Assembly: GCA_965602035.1 (NCBI GenBank) | Contig: OZ271919.1 | Location: forward strand, 3,100,001-3,164,000 | Reading direction: 5' to 3' | Source of the DNA: Natronospirillum sp965602035 | Lineage (GTDB): Bacteria; Pseudomonadota; Gammaproteobacteria; Pseudomonadales; Natronospirillaceae | DNA length: 64,000 nucleotides | Shown here: in pieces, positions 1 through 9,195 of the stretch | Layout of the letters: every line of letters begins with the position of its first letter | How positions within the stretch are numbered: the stretch's first letter is position 1 | The notes under the pieces: generated by a model | What the model was told of the DNA's origin: nothing | Database searches by the model: none | The model's input: only the letters and a program-made list of their open reading frames with translations | Made by a program: the position numbers and the translations under genes

Positions 1-853
1 TGCTGATGTCATTAGCGGTATTGAAGTGGCGCGCACATTGATGCCAGTTGATCTCAAAGGACTTGATTCCGATTGTGGCAGTGAATTCATCAATCACGAC
101 CTCTTGGATTATTGTGAAGCCAACGAGATAACTTTTACCCGAGCACGTACACATCGCAAAAACGATCAAGCCTTTGTAGAGGAGAAGAACGGTTCAGTTG
201 TCCGCCGCCTTGTAGGATACGACCGGTTCACCGGCCCGAAAGCCTGGTCGGCACTGGCGCAGTTCTATGGGGTGCTGCGACTCTACGTGAACTACTTTCA
301 ACCATCTCTGAAACTACTCAGCAAAAAGCGCCATGGGGCTCGAGTTTCAAAACATTATCATCCGGCAAAAACCGCCTATCAACGGCTTCTTCAGCGTCCA
401 GACCTCAGCGAAAGCACCAAGGCGCAGCTGACGAATGAATTCCGTAAATTGGATCCGGTCAGTCTTATGGATGAACTTCGTGCACTTCAGATACAGCTTT
501 GGCGTTACGCTGGCGAGACCGCAGGCACCAATCAGCCGAACACGAATTCAATTTCTATCAATGGCCATGAATATTGCCAACACTACCAAGCTCATAAGCC
601 ATTGGATCGTCGCAAAGGACCCAGGGCATGGCGTACCCGACCGGATCCCTTCGAGGGTGTTTGGCCTGACATACAGTTCAGATTAGAAGTTCAACCTCAT
701 AGCACGTCGCGTGACATTATCAACTGGCTGAAGGACCAATACCCCGACCGATTTTCAGATGGACAAATTCGGACCTTGCAACGACGGATCAGCAATTGGC
801 GGCTACATAGTCGAGATTATGAAGCTAAAATGGAAAAGCTGATGAGCAACTGA
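1..853 (+). CDS. DDE-type transposase, partial (N-terminus beyond left edge)
   Basis: The reading frame is open to the window edge, so only the C-terminal part is present (at least 283 residues, stop TGA at 851-853). It carries the second half of an rve/DDE integrase core: an Asp in GLDSDCGSEF, then the catalytic Glu in the segment around KNDQAFVEEKNG. A long helical region follows, and a C-terminal winged-helix-like block contains RTRPDPFEGVWP and GQIRTLQRRISNW. This pattern is typical of IS481/IS1202-like (ISNCY) transposases that catalyse cut-and-paste or copy-and-paste insertion. The gene looks intact up to its stop. The element's right end must lie between this stop and the truncated vsr gene about 70 bases downstream. 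The exact IS family is uncertain. Confidence 0.85.
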   Translation, partial: ADVISGIEVARTLMPVDLKGLDSDCGSEFINHDLLDYCEANEITFTRARTHRKNDQAFVEEKNGSVVRRLVGYDRFTGPKAWSALAQFYGVLRLYVNYFQPSLKLLSKKRHGARVSKHYHPAKTAYQRLLQRPDLSESTKAQLTNEFRKLDPVSLMDELRALQIQLWRYAGETAGTNQPNTNSISINGHEYCQHYQAHKPLDRRKGPRAWRTRPDPFEGVWPDIQFRLEVQPHSTSRDIINWLKDQYPDRFSDGQIRTLQRRISNWRLHSRDYEAKMEKLMSN

Positions 854-920
854 GTCTGGCAGTAGTGGGATTATTGAATGAGTCACTACGGACCGGCCAA
901 GTTAATTGTCGCTCTATATC
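1..920 (+). mobile_element. Right-hand part of an insertion sequence
   Basis: The transposase above and the short tail after it form the right part of an insertion sequence. I place the right boundary at about 900-922, because recognisable Vsr sequence begins at about base 922. The left end and terminal inverted repeats are outside the window, so the exact terminus cannot be proved here. Inference from the gene junction. Confidence 0.55.
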
Positions 921-1305
921 GGGCCTTCACGGTCTCGGGTTCCGGTTTCGTTTGCATCAAAAAAAACTTCCCGGATCCCCGGATATAGTGCTTCCCAGAT
1001 ACAGCGCCGTAATTTTTGTGAATGGGTGCTTCTGGCATGGTCATGACTGTCAGCTTTTTCGGTGGCCAAAGACAAGGCAGCAATTCTGGCATGAGAAAAT
1101 CAGCGGCAATATTGCCAGGGACAGGAAAAACATGCTGGCGTTAGAGGACCTAGGGTGGCGTTGGTGTGCGGTATGGGAGTGCAGTTTTAGGAACGCACCG
1201 GTTGAATCGAAAAACCGTGTTCTCGACCAGTTGTCGGCTTGGTTGCGTGAGGACAGTCATTCTCTGGGCATACCGCATATGAAAACAAAGGATTCCCGAA
1301 CATAG
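921..1305 (+). pseudogene. vsr: Very short patch repair endonuclease, 5'-truncated
   Basis: Vsr nicks next to T:G mismatches that arise when 5-methylcytosine made by a Dcm-like methyltransferase deaminates. From LHGLGFRFRLH onward the translation matches the family core: LPGSPDIVLP with the catalytic Asp, VIFVNGCFWHGHDC with the zinc and active-site His/Cys, FWHEKISGNIARD, and GWRWCAVWEC. The N-terminal 30-40 residues (the usual RSxxM and DTxPE segment) are missing. The upstream codons in the same frame (from a GTG at 865) do not resemble Vsr and seem to come from the IS end. The loss coincides with the insertion sequence, so I read this as disruption by insertion. No cytosine methyltransferase gene is in the window. 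Residual activity is unlikely. Confidence 0.8.
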
Positions 1306-1367
1306 GTGGGAAGTTGACCTTATCCCCCGGATTTGGTGCATTAGAACCACGATGAATCAGGTTCCAA

Positions 1368-1475
1368 CTAGCTTGACAGACGACGCTCGGCGGCAACCGA
1401 AACCACAGTGCGGTTATGTGGTGGCAGTAATTTCTTCAGATCGGCCGCTTTGCGTTCCTGTGAATAGCGTGGCAT
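1368..1475 (-). pseudogene. IS3-type transposase OrfA remnant (N-terminal ~35 codons)
   Basis: Read on the minus strand from an ATG at 1475, the peptide begins MPRYSQERKAADLKKLL and continues PPHNRTVVSVAAE. This resembles the helix-turn-helix start of a common IS3-family OrfA (MPRYSEERK...LLPP...VAREEGIS). It ends at a TAG at 1370-1368 just where the recognition helix should follow, and no further OrfA or OrfB is visible. The rest of the gene-free stretch 1306-1696 has no other coding similarity that I recognise; it is probably decayed IS flank. Confidence 0.55.
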
Positions 1476-1696
1476 ATGAATGTCCAAAGCGCCCTCTCTC
1501 GGGGTTAAACGGCGAAACGCCGACTGGACATCTACGTTGACAGAGAGGGGCATTGACAGCGAATGGTTGGAATCCCAGACATGGGAAGACGCGATCATTG
1601 AGTGTTGCCTGGGGTGTTAGCCGTTGTTCGTAAAGTGCAGTCTTGCAATAGGGCTTGATCGGCGGCGTAGTCGACATAATGTATAGTTGTTGCGGG

Positions 1697-4600
1697 CTAA
1701 ACAACATTCTGCCTGACCTGGATAACGCCTGCTCTTACTGTATCAATCAGTAGGGTCATTTTTTTCGCGGTTAGGCTGTTCATTGGTGAGGCGGCGCGTG
1801 CGATCAGGTTCTGGTTGTCATCCAGCAGGTACTCGGTAACGTCCACTTCGCGATTTCGTTGTACGGTGAGTTCTCTCAGGCGGTTGTAGCGTTTTGCTTC
1901 GTTGGGAAACGCACGTTGAAGTTCCTCTCGAGTGGCGACGGTGGCTATCAGCACGCAGCGGTTTTCTGACTGTTTGATCATGGGGTTCGTCCCAACCGGC
2001 CATTCGTCGGTGTCCAGCCTGTATGGCTCGGAGCCACCAAGGTCCAGTGTTTTGATGTCCATCAGTTGAGGGGCTCGTCCGGGTTCCCGGGTAAATCGCT
2101 TCACCAGAAACTCAATGTCGGTGCGGGTGCGTTCATCAGGTTCCTGTATCAGAAGTTCGGCATTACGCACCAGCTTCAGCTCCGATGCTCTGCTGCCCTG
2201 TATTTCGCACAGCCGGCACCAGTCGCCCGAGCCGTATTGTTTCATGATAGAGATCAGGCCTTTGTAGTCTGATAACTGGACATGGTCCGGTAGCTGATCG
2301 GTCAGGCACAGAAGAAAGTCCCCCGACGATCGAGCTGATTTCAGTTCCACAAGCAACTCAGTCTGTTTGCTTTCTGGGTGATCGCGCAGAAAACCGGTAC
2401 CACGGATGCCATTCGGCTCCCAGTCAATGCGCATGACGGATGCCAACTGGTTTTTGATGAGTCGGACCTGCTGTGACACCCGTTCAGATTCGCTTTCGAT
2501 CACAGTATGCAAATCGGGCAGATTGGCACTGGTAACATCGTCGGGTTCGTAGTGTGGAATAAGCCGACGTGTGATCTGTTCCGGTATCGGCGAGTGATCG
2601 TGAATCTCTGTATGCGGCTCTATCGTGTCCACCGGTTTACCGTTTTCATCGAGAGCCTGGTCGAGTGAGTCAATAAATTCGTTGATGTTCCGGCAGGTCT
2701 GACGCACCTGCATGTATTCGATACTCTCCTGAACGTACGGAAAACTGACCTGTATCATCTGCTCACGGTCTGGGGAGCGCTCGCGAAACGCGGACAGGTT
2801 GCGGTGGGCCAGAGCGCCCACACGATCGACGCGCCCGGTTTTCTGTTCAATGCTGACCGGGGACGCCGAGATACCGTAGTGCACCACGCTGTCACAGAAC
2901 AGATGCAAGTCCTCTCCTTCTTGAAAGACATCGGTAGAGACTAGTGCCAACGGGTACCCCGGCATGCGGAATTTTCTGGCCTGGTTCGAGCGCTGGAAGC
3001 CACTGCCGGTTTCACCCGAGGCGCCGATGATTGGGGCCAGCGGTGCCAACCGGTTGGCAATGTGTCGCCGGAATTCCCCCGGTCGTTTATCGCTCAGAAG
3101 TTCCGGCACGTTGGCCTTGATCACCGCATCCAGCTGGTCGGAGAGCCCGCTGAGTTCCGCGAACGTGCTGAAGGGCGTTCCAGATGTTGGCTGGGTCGGG
3201 TCGAACGCAGCGTTCTGATTGTATTGGGCTTGCTGAGCCGACAGTATGGTCGTGAATTCACTGATCCACCGGTCTCTGCGCGCCTGATCCAGGGTCGCTT
3301 CACCAAGTCGCAACCTGGACAGGTACAGGTCGATGATGCCATGGCCGTTTCGAAGTTGATTCACGATGAGTTGGCGATGAATTTCCACTCGTCGCAATAG
3401 AACTATAGGGTCATTTCGGATCGTTGCTACGGGCTCGTTCCTGCCAGCCTCGTCGGCCTCTGCATTCAGCGAGCCCACCCACTCTCGAAGGCTGCCGAAA
3501 AGCAAATCCAGCAATGGTTTGCCGGTATCGCGGGTAAATTGATCGCTGTACCAGCCACTGAAAAACGTTGCTGTTCCGAGTTCCGACGCTAATTGCTCTG
3601 CCGTCAGCGGTTCGCTGGCGGCTTCTTTGCCGCGATCGGCCAATTCGCTCAACAGGGTATGGAGGGGAGCAAGTGCTTTCTGTTGACCTTCGTCGATCAG
3701 GATTGTCAGAGCGGCGAGTTGGACGTGTTGAAAGCGTCCCAGGTAGTCTCTTTGACCGCTCCCGGAAGCAGGGGCGTGATGGATGCCGTTTGCGAAGATT
3801 CGATCAACCAGTGCCTCTATGCTCCATTGACTGCGTATTTCGGTATGCTGCGACAACAGCAGTTCGATCCAGTTGACTTCCAGCAGCAGTCCGCTGGGCT
3901 GGGCTGTAGCGGCCAGTCCAGTCGATATGGCATCAGGATTCAGCCCCAGTGATTTCAGTTCCTCCGGACAATCGCCCCGGAAAAACCAGTTGAACAGGTT
4001 GTCGCGCTTGGGCGGCAGTTTTGAGTCACTGGCGCCGCTGTCATCCGTGGCCGTTTCATCGATATCTGCCTGTCTGTCCGTTGGGAGGGATCTGTAGGTT
4101 CTGAGCAACGTTGCGATCTCGGCGCTGGACTGGGGGAACAGTTCGGATTCCCGTTCGAGGTAACCCATAAGCCATTGGTCGTAAGCTTCATCCAGTTTCT
4201 GTTTGAGCTCACGCACACTCTTGACACGCCGCACGAACACCAGTTGCTTGCGATTGTTACGGAACATCTGGTCAGCCAGCCGTTCGCTGACCACGTCCAT
4301 TTTCGGGTGGGGCAGGGTTGTACCCAGGTTGGCGTCCTCCCAGCGCTGACTGATTCTTGCAATCAGGCCGCGGTCCGGGGCGTCATTGTCTGGTTTATCA
4401 TCCGGGTCGCCGTCAAAGCGCACCGGTTCCTTTATGCTGTCGGCGTAGCTTTCAAACGATGACAACAGCCCCACCTGGAACGAGGGTTGGCTGCGATGTC
4501 GCCCCAGCAGGTCGCCCACCTTTTTCTGTACCAAGGCTGTGATCAACTTTTGCTCATCTGATTCCAGCTCAACAACGGCTTTTGGGCCTGTGCGATGCTC

Positions 4601-5638
4601 CACCCGGTATTGATTGCGGCTGTGTTCTTCGCCGTTCAGTCGGATGGTGTTCAGCCGCCTGACCATGAACGGCTTCAGCGCCTCGACGGTCTTTGCTTTG
4701 TCATCGTTGTCGACACCTTCCAGCAGTGATTGTCGCCCGACCATGCGAAGTTGTTTTCGCAAGTGGTCCAGGTTCCGGTCGTACGGCGTTGCCGATAGCA
4801 GAAGCGTTTTACCCACTCGCTGGGTTAGACCGGCAATGGGCTGATCGTCTTCGTTGAGGTACGTACCCAGAACCTGACTGAGTACACGGTTGCGATAGCT
4901 GGTATTGAACCCGTGTTTAAAGTTATGTGCTTCATCGATCACCACCAGGTCAAAGGTGGGTAATGCATGATTGACCACCCGGGCATAGTGATCTTTGGCT
5001 TTATTTTTGAAGAAGGCGTCAGCGCTTTCGCCTTCTGCCGGGATGTCGCCGGCCCTCGCGTATTCGCGCGCGGCACGGGCGGGTACCCAATGATCCAGGT
5101 GGCTGATTTGTTTCAGAAAGTGTTCATATTCATCGGTGTTGTCTTCTGCCGACGTCATGCCGAGGCTGAAGCTGTCTTTGCGGGTAAAGACATCCGCGTA
5201 GTAACCGGTGGTGATGGCACTCAGAAGGCTGCTGAGATCATTGCAATCCACAAAGGGTGCTGCGGGCCTGCCATCCGGGGTGCGAATCCGAAACTGACTG
5301 GTGCGCACGTTGGTGCTGACGAAGCTCTGATACTCTCGCTGCCATTTTTCCTGCACGTTCCGGCTGGGGCATATGTAGAGTACTCGCAGGCGCGGATTGA
5401 AGTACCGCATGAGCGCCACGACGCCAAGGGCAATATAGGTTTTGCCCATGCCGACTTCATCCGCCAGGTATCCCAGCTGAACCTCCGGGTTATTGATCCG
5501 GTTGTAGAGGGCCACCGCGCCTTTGAGTTGTACTTCGGCCAGAGCGTCGAGCTTGGTTATTCCTCCGGAGAAATCAATGATTCTTCTGGCTGTTCCAAGG
5601 TCGATCTGACTCGGGAGTTTGTTGGCTGTCGATACCAT
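1697..5638 (-). CDS. SNF2/DEAH-box helicase of putative three-gene defence operon
   Basis: A 1313-residue superfamily 2 ATPase expected to translocate on duplex DNA. The N-terminal RecA lobe has Walker A ADEVGMGKTY (residues 59-68), Walker B/motif II IDEAH (about 234-238) and motif III LSATP (about 281-285). The C-terminal lobe has a motif V/VI region ending QKTGRVDRVG near residue 935. A large insertion of roughly 500 residues separates the lobes, and about 370 residues of unknown function follow the second. It is third in an operon: its ATG overlaps the TAA of the PLD-nuclease gene by one base (TAATG at 5640-5636), implying translational coupling. This helicase-plus-PLD pairing recalls DISARM (DrmD/DrmC) and Mokosh, but size, order and the third partner fit neither. 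The defence role is inferred; the helicase motifs are seen directly. Confidence 0.85.
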   Translation of the reverse strand: MVSTANKLPSQIDLGTARRIIDFSGGITKLDALAEVQLKGAVALYNRINNPEVQLGYLADEVGMGKTYIALGVVALMRYFNPRLRVLYICPSRNVQEKWQREYQSFVSTNVRTSQFRIRTPDGRPAAPFVDCNDLSSLLSAITTGYYADVFTRKDSFSLGMTSAEDNTDEYEHFLKQISHLDHWVPARAAREYARAGDIPAEGESADAFFKNKAKDHYARVVNHALPTFDLVVIDEAHNFKHGFNTSYRNRVLSQVLGTYLNEDDQPIAGLTQRVGKTLLLSATPYDRNLDHLRKQLRMVGRQSLLEGVDNDDKAKTVEALKPFMVRRLNTIRLNGEEHSRNQYRVEHRTGPKAVVELESDEQKLITALVQKKVGDLLGRHRSQPSFQVGLLSSFESYADSIKEPVRFDGDPDDKPDNDAPDRGLIARISQRWEDANLGTTLPHPKMDVVSERLADQMFRNNRKQLVFVRRVKSVRELKQKLDEAYDQWLMGYLERESELFPQSSAEIATLLRTYRSLPTDRQADIDETATDDSGASDSKLPPKRDNLFNWFFRGDCPEELKSLGLNPDAISTGLAATAQPSGLLLEVNWIELLLSQHTEIRSQWSIEALVDRIFANGIHHAPASGSGQRDYLGRFQHVQLAALTILIDEGQQKALAPLHTLLSELADRGKEAASEPLTAEQLASELGTATFFSGWYSDQFTRDTGKPLLDLLFGSLREWVGSLNAEADEAGRNEPVATIRNDPIVLLRRVEIHRQLIVNQLRNGHGIIDLYLSRLRLGEATLDQARRDRWISEFTTILSAQQAQYNQNAAFDPTQPTSGTPFSTFAELSGLSDQLDAVIKANVPELLSDKRPGEFRRHIANRLAPLAPIIGASGETGSGFQRSNQARKFRMPGYPLALVSTDVFQEGEDLHLFCDSVVHYGISASPVSIEQKTGRVDRVGALAHRNLSAFRERSPDREQMIQVSFPYVQESIEYMQVRQTCRNINEFIDSLDQALDENGKPVDTIEPHTEIHDHSPIPEQITRRLIPHYEPDDVTSANLPDLHTVIESESERVSQQVRLIKNQLASVMRIDWEPNGIRGTGFLRDHPESKQTELLVELKSARSSGDFLLCLTDQLPDHVQLSDYKGLISIMKQYGSGDWCRLCEIQGSRASELKLVRNAELLIQEPDERTRTDIEFLVKRFTREPGRAPQLMDIKTLDLGGSEPYRLDTDEWPVGTNPMIKQSENRCVLIATVATREELQRAFPNEAKRYNRLRELTVQRNREVDVTEYLLDDNQNLIARAASPMNSLTAKKMTLLIDTVRAGVIQVRQNVV

Positions 5639-7842
5639 TATTCAGACTTCCCGGTGGTTGAATTCTGGACGGGCTGCTCTGCAGGTTGTGTCACCGCCGT
5701 GCTGAAAAACATGTCTTCGAACCAGTCAAAAAAGTGCTGGCGGTTTCTGTTCTCTTTCAGCTGAATGCGCTCGCTCTGCCGCAATTGGGCAAGGTCCTGC
5801 TCGAGTGCGTCAAGATGGTGTTGAACACCCTGTTGTAGGTCCGTGTCTGCACTCAGGCCGTCGCGAAACGACAACAGGAGTTCTTTGGCGCTCAGGAGTA
5901 TCAGGTACGCTGTCACGGGCGTGACGGGAGTAGCCTCTGATGATGCGGCGTCGTGATCCGTGGGCTTTCGGTTCATGGCCTGATTGATCAGTTCCGGTAC
6001 GCTGTCGATGCCACGACCGACCAGGTAATAGCCCAATTGCTGCCAGTCTCCATTGTTCCGGTAGCGCTCGAGGTTTCTGGAGAGTCCGTGAAAGGACTGG
6101 AAGATCTGAGCAAACTCACAGAAGAATTCGGAATAGGGGTTCGTTTCATCTGAAGGCTGTGTGTATTCAAGGGCGCTGTTGCGTTCCAGCAACTGCGTGA
6201 GGCTGGCTTTCTCGATCAACGCCTGGCGTTGCTGCTCTGGCAGGCCGGCGTAGATGGCCAGAATTTCCTGCGGCGACAGGCGTGGCCGGTTTCGGGGTTT
6301 GCTGAACCAGTTGATCTGCTGAACGAAAACCTTTTGTTGGAACACGCTCCCTGTGGCCGGCTCTGAGTCATCCTGGTGGTGGTCGGTGATCTCAAGGAAC
6401 AGGAACCCGGAATGGATGAGGTGGGTTTCGACGCCCTCGCAATCCGTTGCTTCCAGGTGCAGGGGGGTATCCGCTTCAACAACCTGCTCCAGAATGACCT
6501 GCTGCAGGTTATTCCGGGCACGTACGACCCAATGCGTGGGCATGTCTGGTGACCCGGTTTCAGTGGTTTCAGGGCGCTGGGAAATACACAGAGTCAGCCG
6601 CCGCGCCTGCCAGTCGAACAGCACGGTCGGGTTAATCTGGATCGATTGATTGGACTCTTCCGGCGTTTCTTCTGACCACCCGGGAGGCGTTTCCAGCATG
6701 GTTTCCGTGGGTTCTGGCAGTACCCCGGATACGGGTTTCAATTGCGGCGCCAAGAGTTCTGGGTAGCGGATCAGAAAGGCGGCTTCGGCATTGTTCCGGA
6801 ACGCCTTCACGGTGAAGTTCACGCTGCCGGTCAGTACCCAGCTGTCATGCTGAGTCTGCAAGTGAAACAGCTTGGCGTGCAATGTTCGTTCAGTTGCCTG
6901 GGGTGTTTTAGTGGGGAACGACGGATCTGCCCAGGTGCTCCAGGCGATTTTCTGCCTGCTATCGAGTCTTGCCATCAAGGCGGCGGAACACAGAGCTCTG
7001 GTCGAGTTGGTATCCTCGGATTCGACGGGAAGCAGTATGTGCGCGTCCTTATAGTCGGCAAGCTCGCGGTCCAGATCTCTGGTTTCATCTTCCGCAAAGA
7101 AAGGCGATATGATTTCCAGCAAATGGACCGACCGGTTGGTCATACAGCGCTGAATGAATTCGGGTACGCTTTGGGAATTGGAAAGCCCTCGGTACCAGAG
7201 GTCACGGGATTCATTATTGGGTGAGCATTGGTCCAGATAGTCCAGTATGGGTTGGATGGCGTCACGGTGAGACAGGGCGCCGGGATTTGTGCCTGCCAGC
7301 GGATGCGTTCTGCGGCTCTGCATGAACCGCAGGTCCCGGCGAACCTCTGCCAGTAGCTCGTCGCTGTGTGATGCCGATTCAATCGTTATCCAGTGCTGCA
7401 CCTCGATATTTTCCCACCACCCGGATCGGGTGAGGTTGTTGGAGCCAACGCCCATCAGGAGACGTCGCTTTGGCGTCTCGCTCTCTTCGTGAACGTCATC
7501 TTCAATCAGCAACCACACAACTTTTGGGTGAAACGCAGCGCCGGGAATTTCGACGGGGTTGAGCAGGTATTCCATGCGGGGCGATCGTTCTTCGCCCTGC
7601 ATTAGCATGGGTCGGTCGCAGAACACTTCTAACTTCAGGTTGGCCAGTCGCATGGCCTCTTCAACCTGCCAGATCTTGGCACGCTCATCCATGGAGTAGC
7701 CGATGTCCTGACTCAGCAACAATGGGATGACCTCCAACTCGAGGAAGTCGAGTTCCAGCGTATAGGACGTCAGGACTGCGGCCCTCACCCGGCTGTTGCC
7801 GATCTGGTCCAGCAATGTTCGGGACAGTTCAGCGGTGTGCAT
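5638..7842 (-). CDS. Phospholipase-D-like nuclease of putative three-gene defence operon
   Basis: A 734-residue protein with two PLD-type half-sites: HPK at 105-107 with GSNN at 133-136, and HAK at 322-324 with GSVN at 339-342. In this superfamily two such motifs together form one active site that cuts phosphodiester bonds, as in PLD-type restriction enzymes and DrmC-like defence nucleases. Residues after about 370 match nothing that I recognise and may bind the helicase or DNA. There is no signal peptide or membrane segment, so it should act in the cytoplasm. The gene starts 2 bases after the stop of the preceding gene and overlaps the helicase start by 1 base. The strict HKD Asp spacing is not conserved. 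Nuclease activity is inferred from the motifs. Confidence 0.8.
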   Translation of the reverse strand: MHTAELSRTLLDQIGNSRVRAAVLTSYTLELDFLELEVIPLLLSQDIGYSMDERAKIWQVEEAMRLANLKLEVFCDRPMLMQGEERSPRMEYLLNPVEIPGAAFHPKVVWLLIEDDVHEESETPKRRLLMGVGSNNLTRSGWWENIEVQHWITIESASHSDELLAEVRRDLRFMQSRRTHPLAGTNPGALSHRDAIQPILDYLDQCSPNNESRDLWYRGLSNSQSVPEFIQRCMTNRSVHLLEIISPFFAEDETRDLDRELADYKDAHILLPVESEDTNSTRALCSAALMARLDSRQKIAWSTWADPSFPTKTPQATERTLHAKLFHLQTQHDSWVLTGSVNFTVKAFRNNAEAAFLIRYPELLAPQLKPVSGVLPEPTETMLETPPGWSEETPEESNQSIQINPTVLFDWQARRLTLCISQRPETTETGSPDMPTHWVVRARNNLQQVILEQVVEADTPLHLEATDCEGVETHLIHSGFLFLEITDHHQDDSEPATGSVFQQKVFVQQINWFSKPRNRPRLSPQEILAIYAGLPEQQRQALIEKASLTQLLERNSALEYTQPSDETNPYSEFFCEFAQIFQSFHGLSRNLERYRNNGDWQQLGYYLVGRGIDSVPELINQAMNRKPTDHDAASSEATPVTPVTAYLILLSAKELLLSFRDGLSADTDLQQGVQHHLDALEQDLAQLRQSERIQLKENRNRQHFFDWFEDMFFSTAVTQPAEQPVQNSTTGKSE

Positions 7843-7844
7843 TA

Positions 7845-9137
7845 TCAGCCTCCCGATGTGGCAGCTGGTTGCGACTGGTGAAGCACGGCCAGGTACGCAT
7901 CAAGAAAATAGTTGTAATGCCAGGTTCTCGTCGGCGCTTCCGACTCTGATACGGAGGGCAGCGTTGCATTCTCTCGCCCAACTCTGACATTGAACTGGCG
8001 CTGGCCGTTCAATTCGACCCAGGGTGCACCATCGCGCGCTGCCATGACCGAGGCATGGTGGCTTAGCAATTGCTCTATCAAGCGTTCGGTATTGCGAGCA
8101 TGTAGGTGGTTCAAAAGTTCGCTCAGTGGTTGCCGGTTGGGAAATTCGATGCCGGGCAAATGATCGGGAAGCTCCGGAGGATGATCATTCAGCCAATCGT
8201 TTATGGGCACGATGACGTCATTAAACGCAGCTTTATGCTGACCTCGCAGGAAATCAAACAGGATGTTGCAAACCACCAGCAGCCGTTCGATAGAGTCAAT
8301 GTCCTGCGCGCGCTCACGGATGGTTGCGTCCGGGCTTTGTATCAGTTCCCGCAGGAAGGCTTCTCGCCAGCTAGTCCAGTTGCTGGCTGAGTTTGCACTC
8401 TGGATCCACCTGGTACTTAGCTGAAATAGGGACTGATACATCGACGTAACTGCTTTGTCTTCCGAAGAGAACGTGAGCAGGGCTTCAACGAGTTCGTGGT
8501 CTGTATCGCCGGACTGGAGTGATCGCTGAAACCGACTGGCCAGTGGTTCAAGTTCTTCGGCTGATTGCACTATGGAATCGCGAGCAATCAGTTGGCGCAG
8601 TTGTGCACTCTCCTGCTCGCTGAAGTGGTTTAGCAGTGATTTGGCGATTTCACTGCCGCAGGTCGTGGGCTCCCGCTCATCGCCCTGAAGCAGTCCGGCT
8701 TGCTTCATGGCTGAACTGTAAAGCCCCCAGAGACCATAGCTGGCCTGGTTGGACAATATCTGGCTGTCGCTGTTCGGAGACAATCTTGCCGGTGTGCCTT
8801 GGCTCAGTTCGCTGAACTTCTGAGTCGCCCGAGTGATGCCCATGAGGCCGTCGCCGGTCATTCCGGTGCTTAGTCTCAGCAGTGCGGCCAATTGCTCGTA
8901 GCGAGTAAAAACCTCCCAGACCGCCTTCGCATGCTCGCGCGGTGCGACCTCTCGCGTCAGCTCATGAGCGAGTTGGAAACCCATCAAAGCAACTTTGAAG
9001 TTGACCAGTGACGTCGTGATCGTGGTGAGGTTGCCGACCAGGCGGCGGCCGAAGAACGACCAGACGACTTCGAAGCCGAGGGGATCGCGCGAGCCCTTTG
9101 GGCGGGCCCGGTCATCAAACAGAGAGAAGAATGGCAC
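7845..9137 (-). CDS. Unrecognised protein, first gene of the PLD-helicase operon
   Basis: About 430 residues of mainly helical sequence that I cannot assign to a family. The N-terminus runs MPFFSLFDDRARPKG, then a patch GFEVVWSFFGRRLVG and a moderately hydrophobic helix; a Trp/Tyr-rich C-terminus follows (TWHYNYFLDAYLAVLH). I chose the GTG at 9137 because a strong Shine-Dalgarno (GGAGG, about 9144-9148) sits 6-7 bases upstream. A TTG 18 bases earlier keeps the frame open but has no such site. No catalytic motif is evident, so it could be the sensor, adaptor or DNA-recognition subunit of the PLD-helicase module. Its position as promoter-proximal gene, 2 bases ahead of the nuclease gene, says the three work together. 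Confidence 0.7.
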   Translation of the reverse strand: MPFFSLFDDRARPKGSRDPLGFEVVWSFFGRRLVGNLTTITTSLVNFKVALMGFQLAHELTREVAPREHAKAVWEVFTRYEQLAALLRLSTGMTGDGLMGITRATQKFSELSQGTPARLSPNSDSQILSNQASYGLWGLYSSAMKQAGLLQGDEREPTTCGSEIAKSLLNHFSEQESAQLRQLIARDSIVQSAEELEPLASRFQRSLQSGDTDHELVEALLTFSSEDKAVTSMYQSLFQLSTRWIQSANSASNWTSWREAFLRELIQSPDATIRERAQDIDSIERLLVVCNILFDFLRGQHKAAFNDVIVPINDWLNDHPPELPDHLPGIEFPNRQPLSELLNHLHARNTERLIEQLLSHHASVMAARDGAPWVELNGQRQFNVRVGRENATLPSVSESEAPTRTWHYNYFLDAYLAVLHQSQPAATSGG

Positions 9138-9159
9138 TGGCGACCTCCGTATCAACCAT

Positions 9160-9195
9160 GGTTTACCGTATCGGCAATTTGAAGTGTGGTAAACC
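9160..9195. repeat. Inverted repeat upstream of the PLD-helicase operon
   Basis: GGTTTACC at 9160-9167 and GGTAAACC at 9188-9195 are perfect 8-base inverted arms separated by 20 bases, just upstream of the first gene of the operon (start at 9137, minus strand). A TTGACA hexamer lies further upstream on the same strand (9226-9221), but I see no good -10 at 17 bases from it. The arms could be an operator for an unseen regulator or an RNA hairpin in the leader. Function is inferred. Confidence 0.45.

Noticed and set aside
1352..1540. 62-codon plus-strand frame in the IS-remnant gap
   Set aside because: Opposite strand of the OrfA fossil with no initiation signal; not a gene.
1697..9137. Naming the operon DISARM, Mokosh or Dpd
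   Set aside because: It shares PLD and helicase parts but lacks the defining partners (DrmA/DrmB/methyltransferase, the MkoA-type helicase, or the DpdA transglycosylase), and protein sizes differ.
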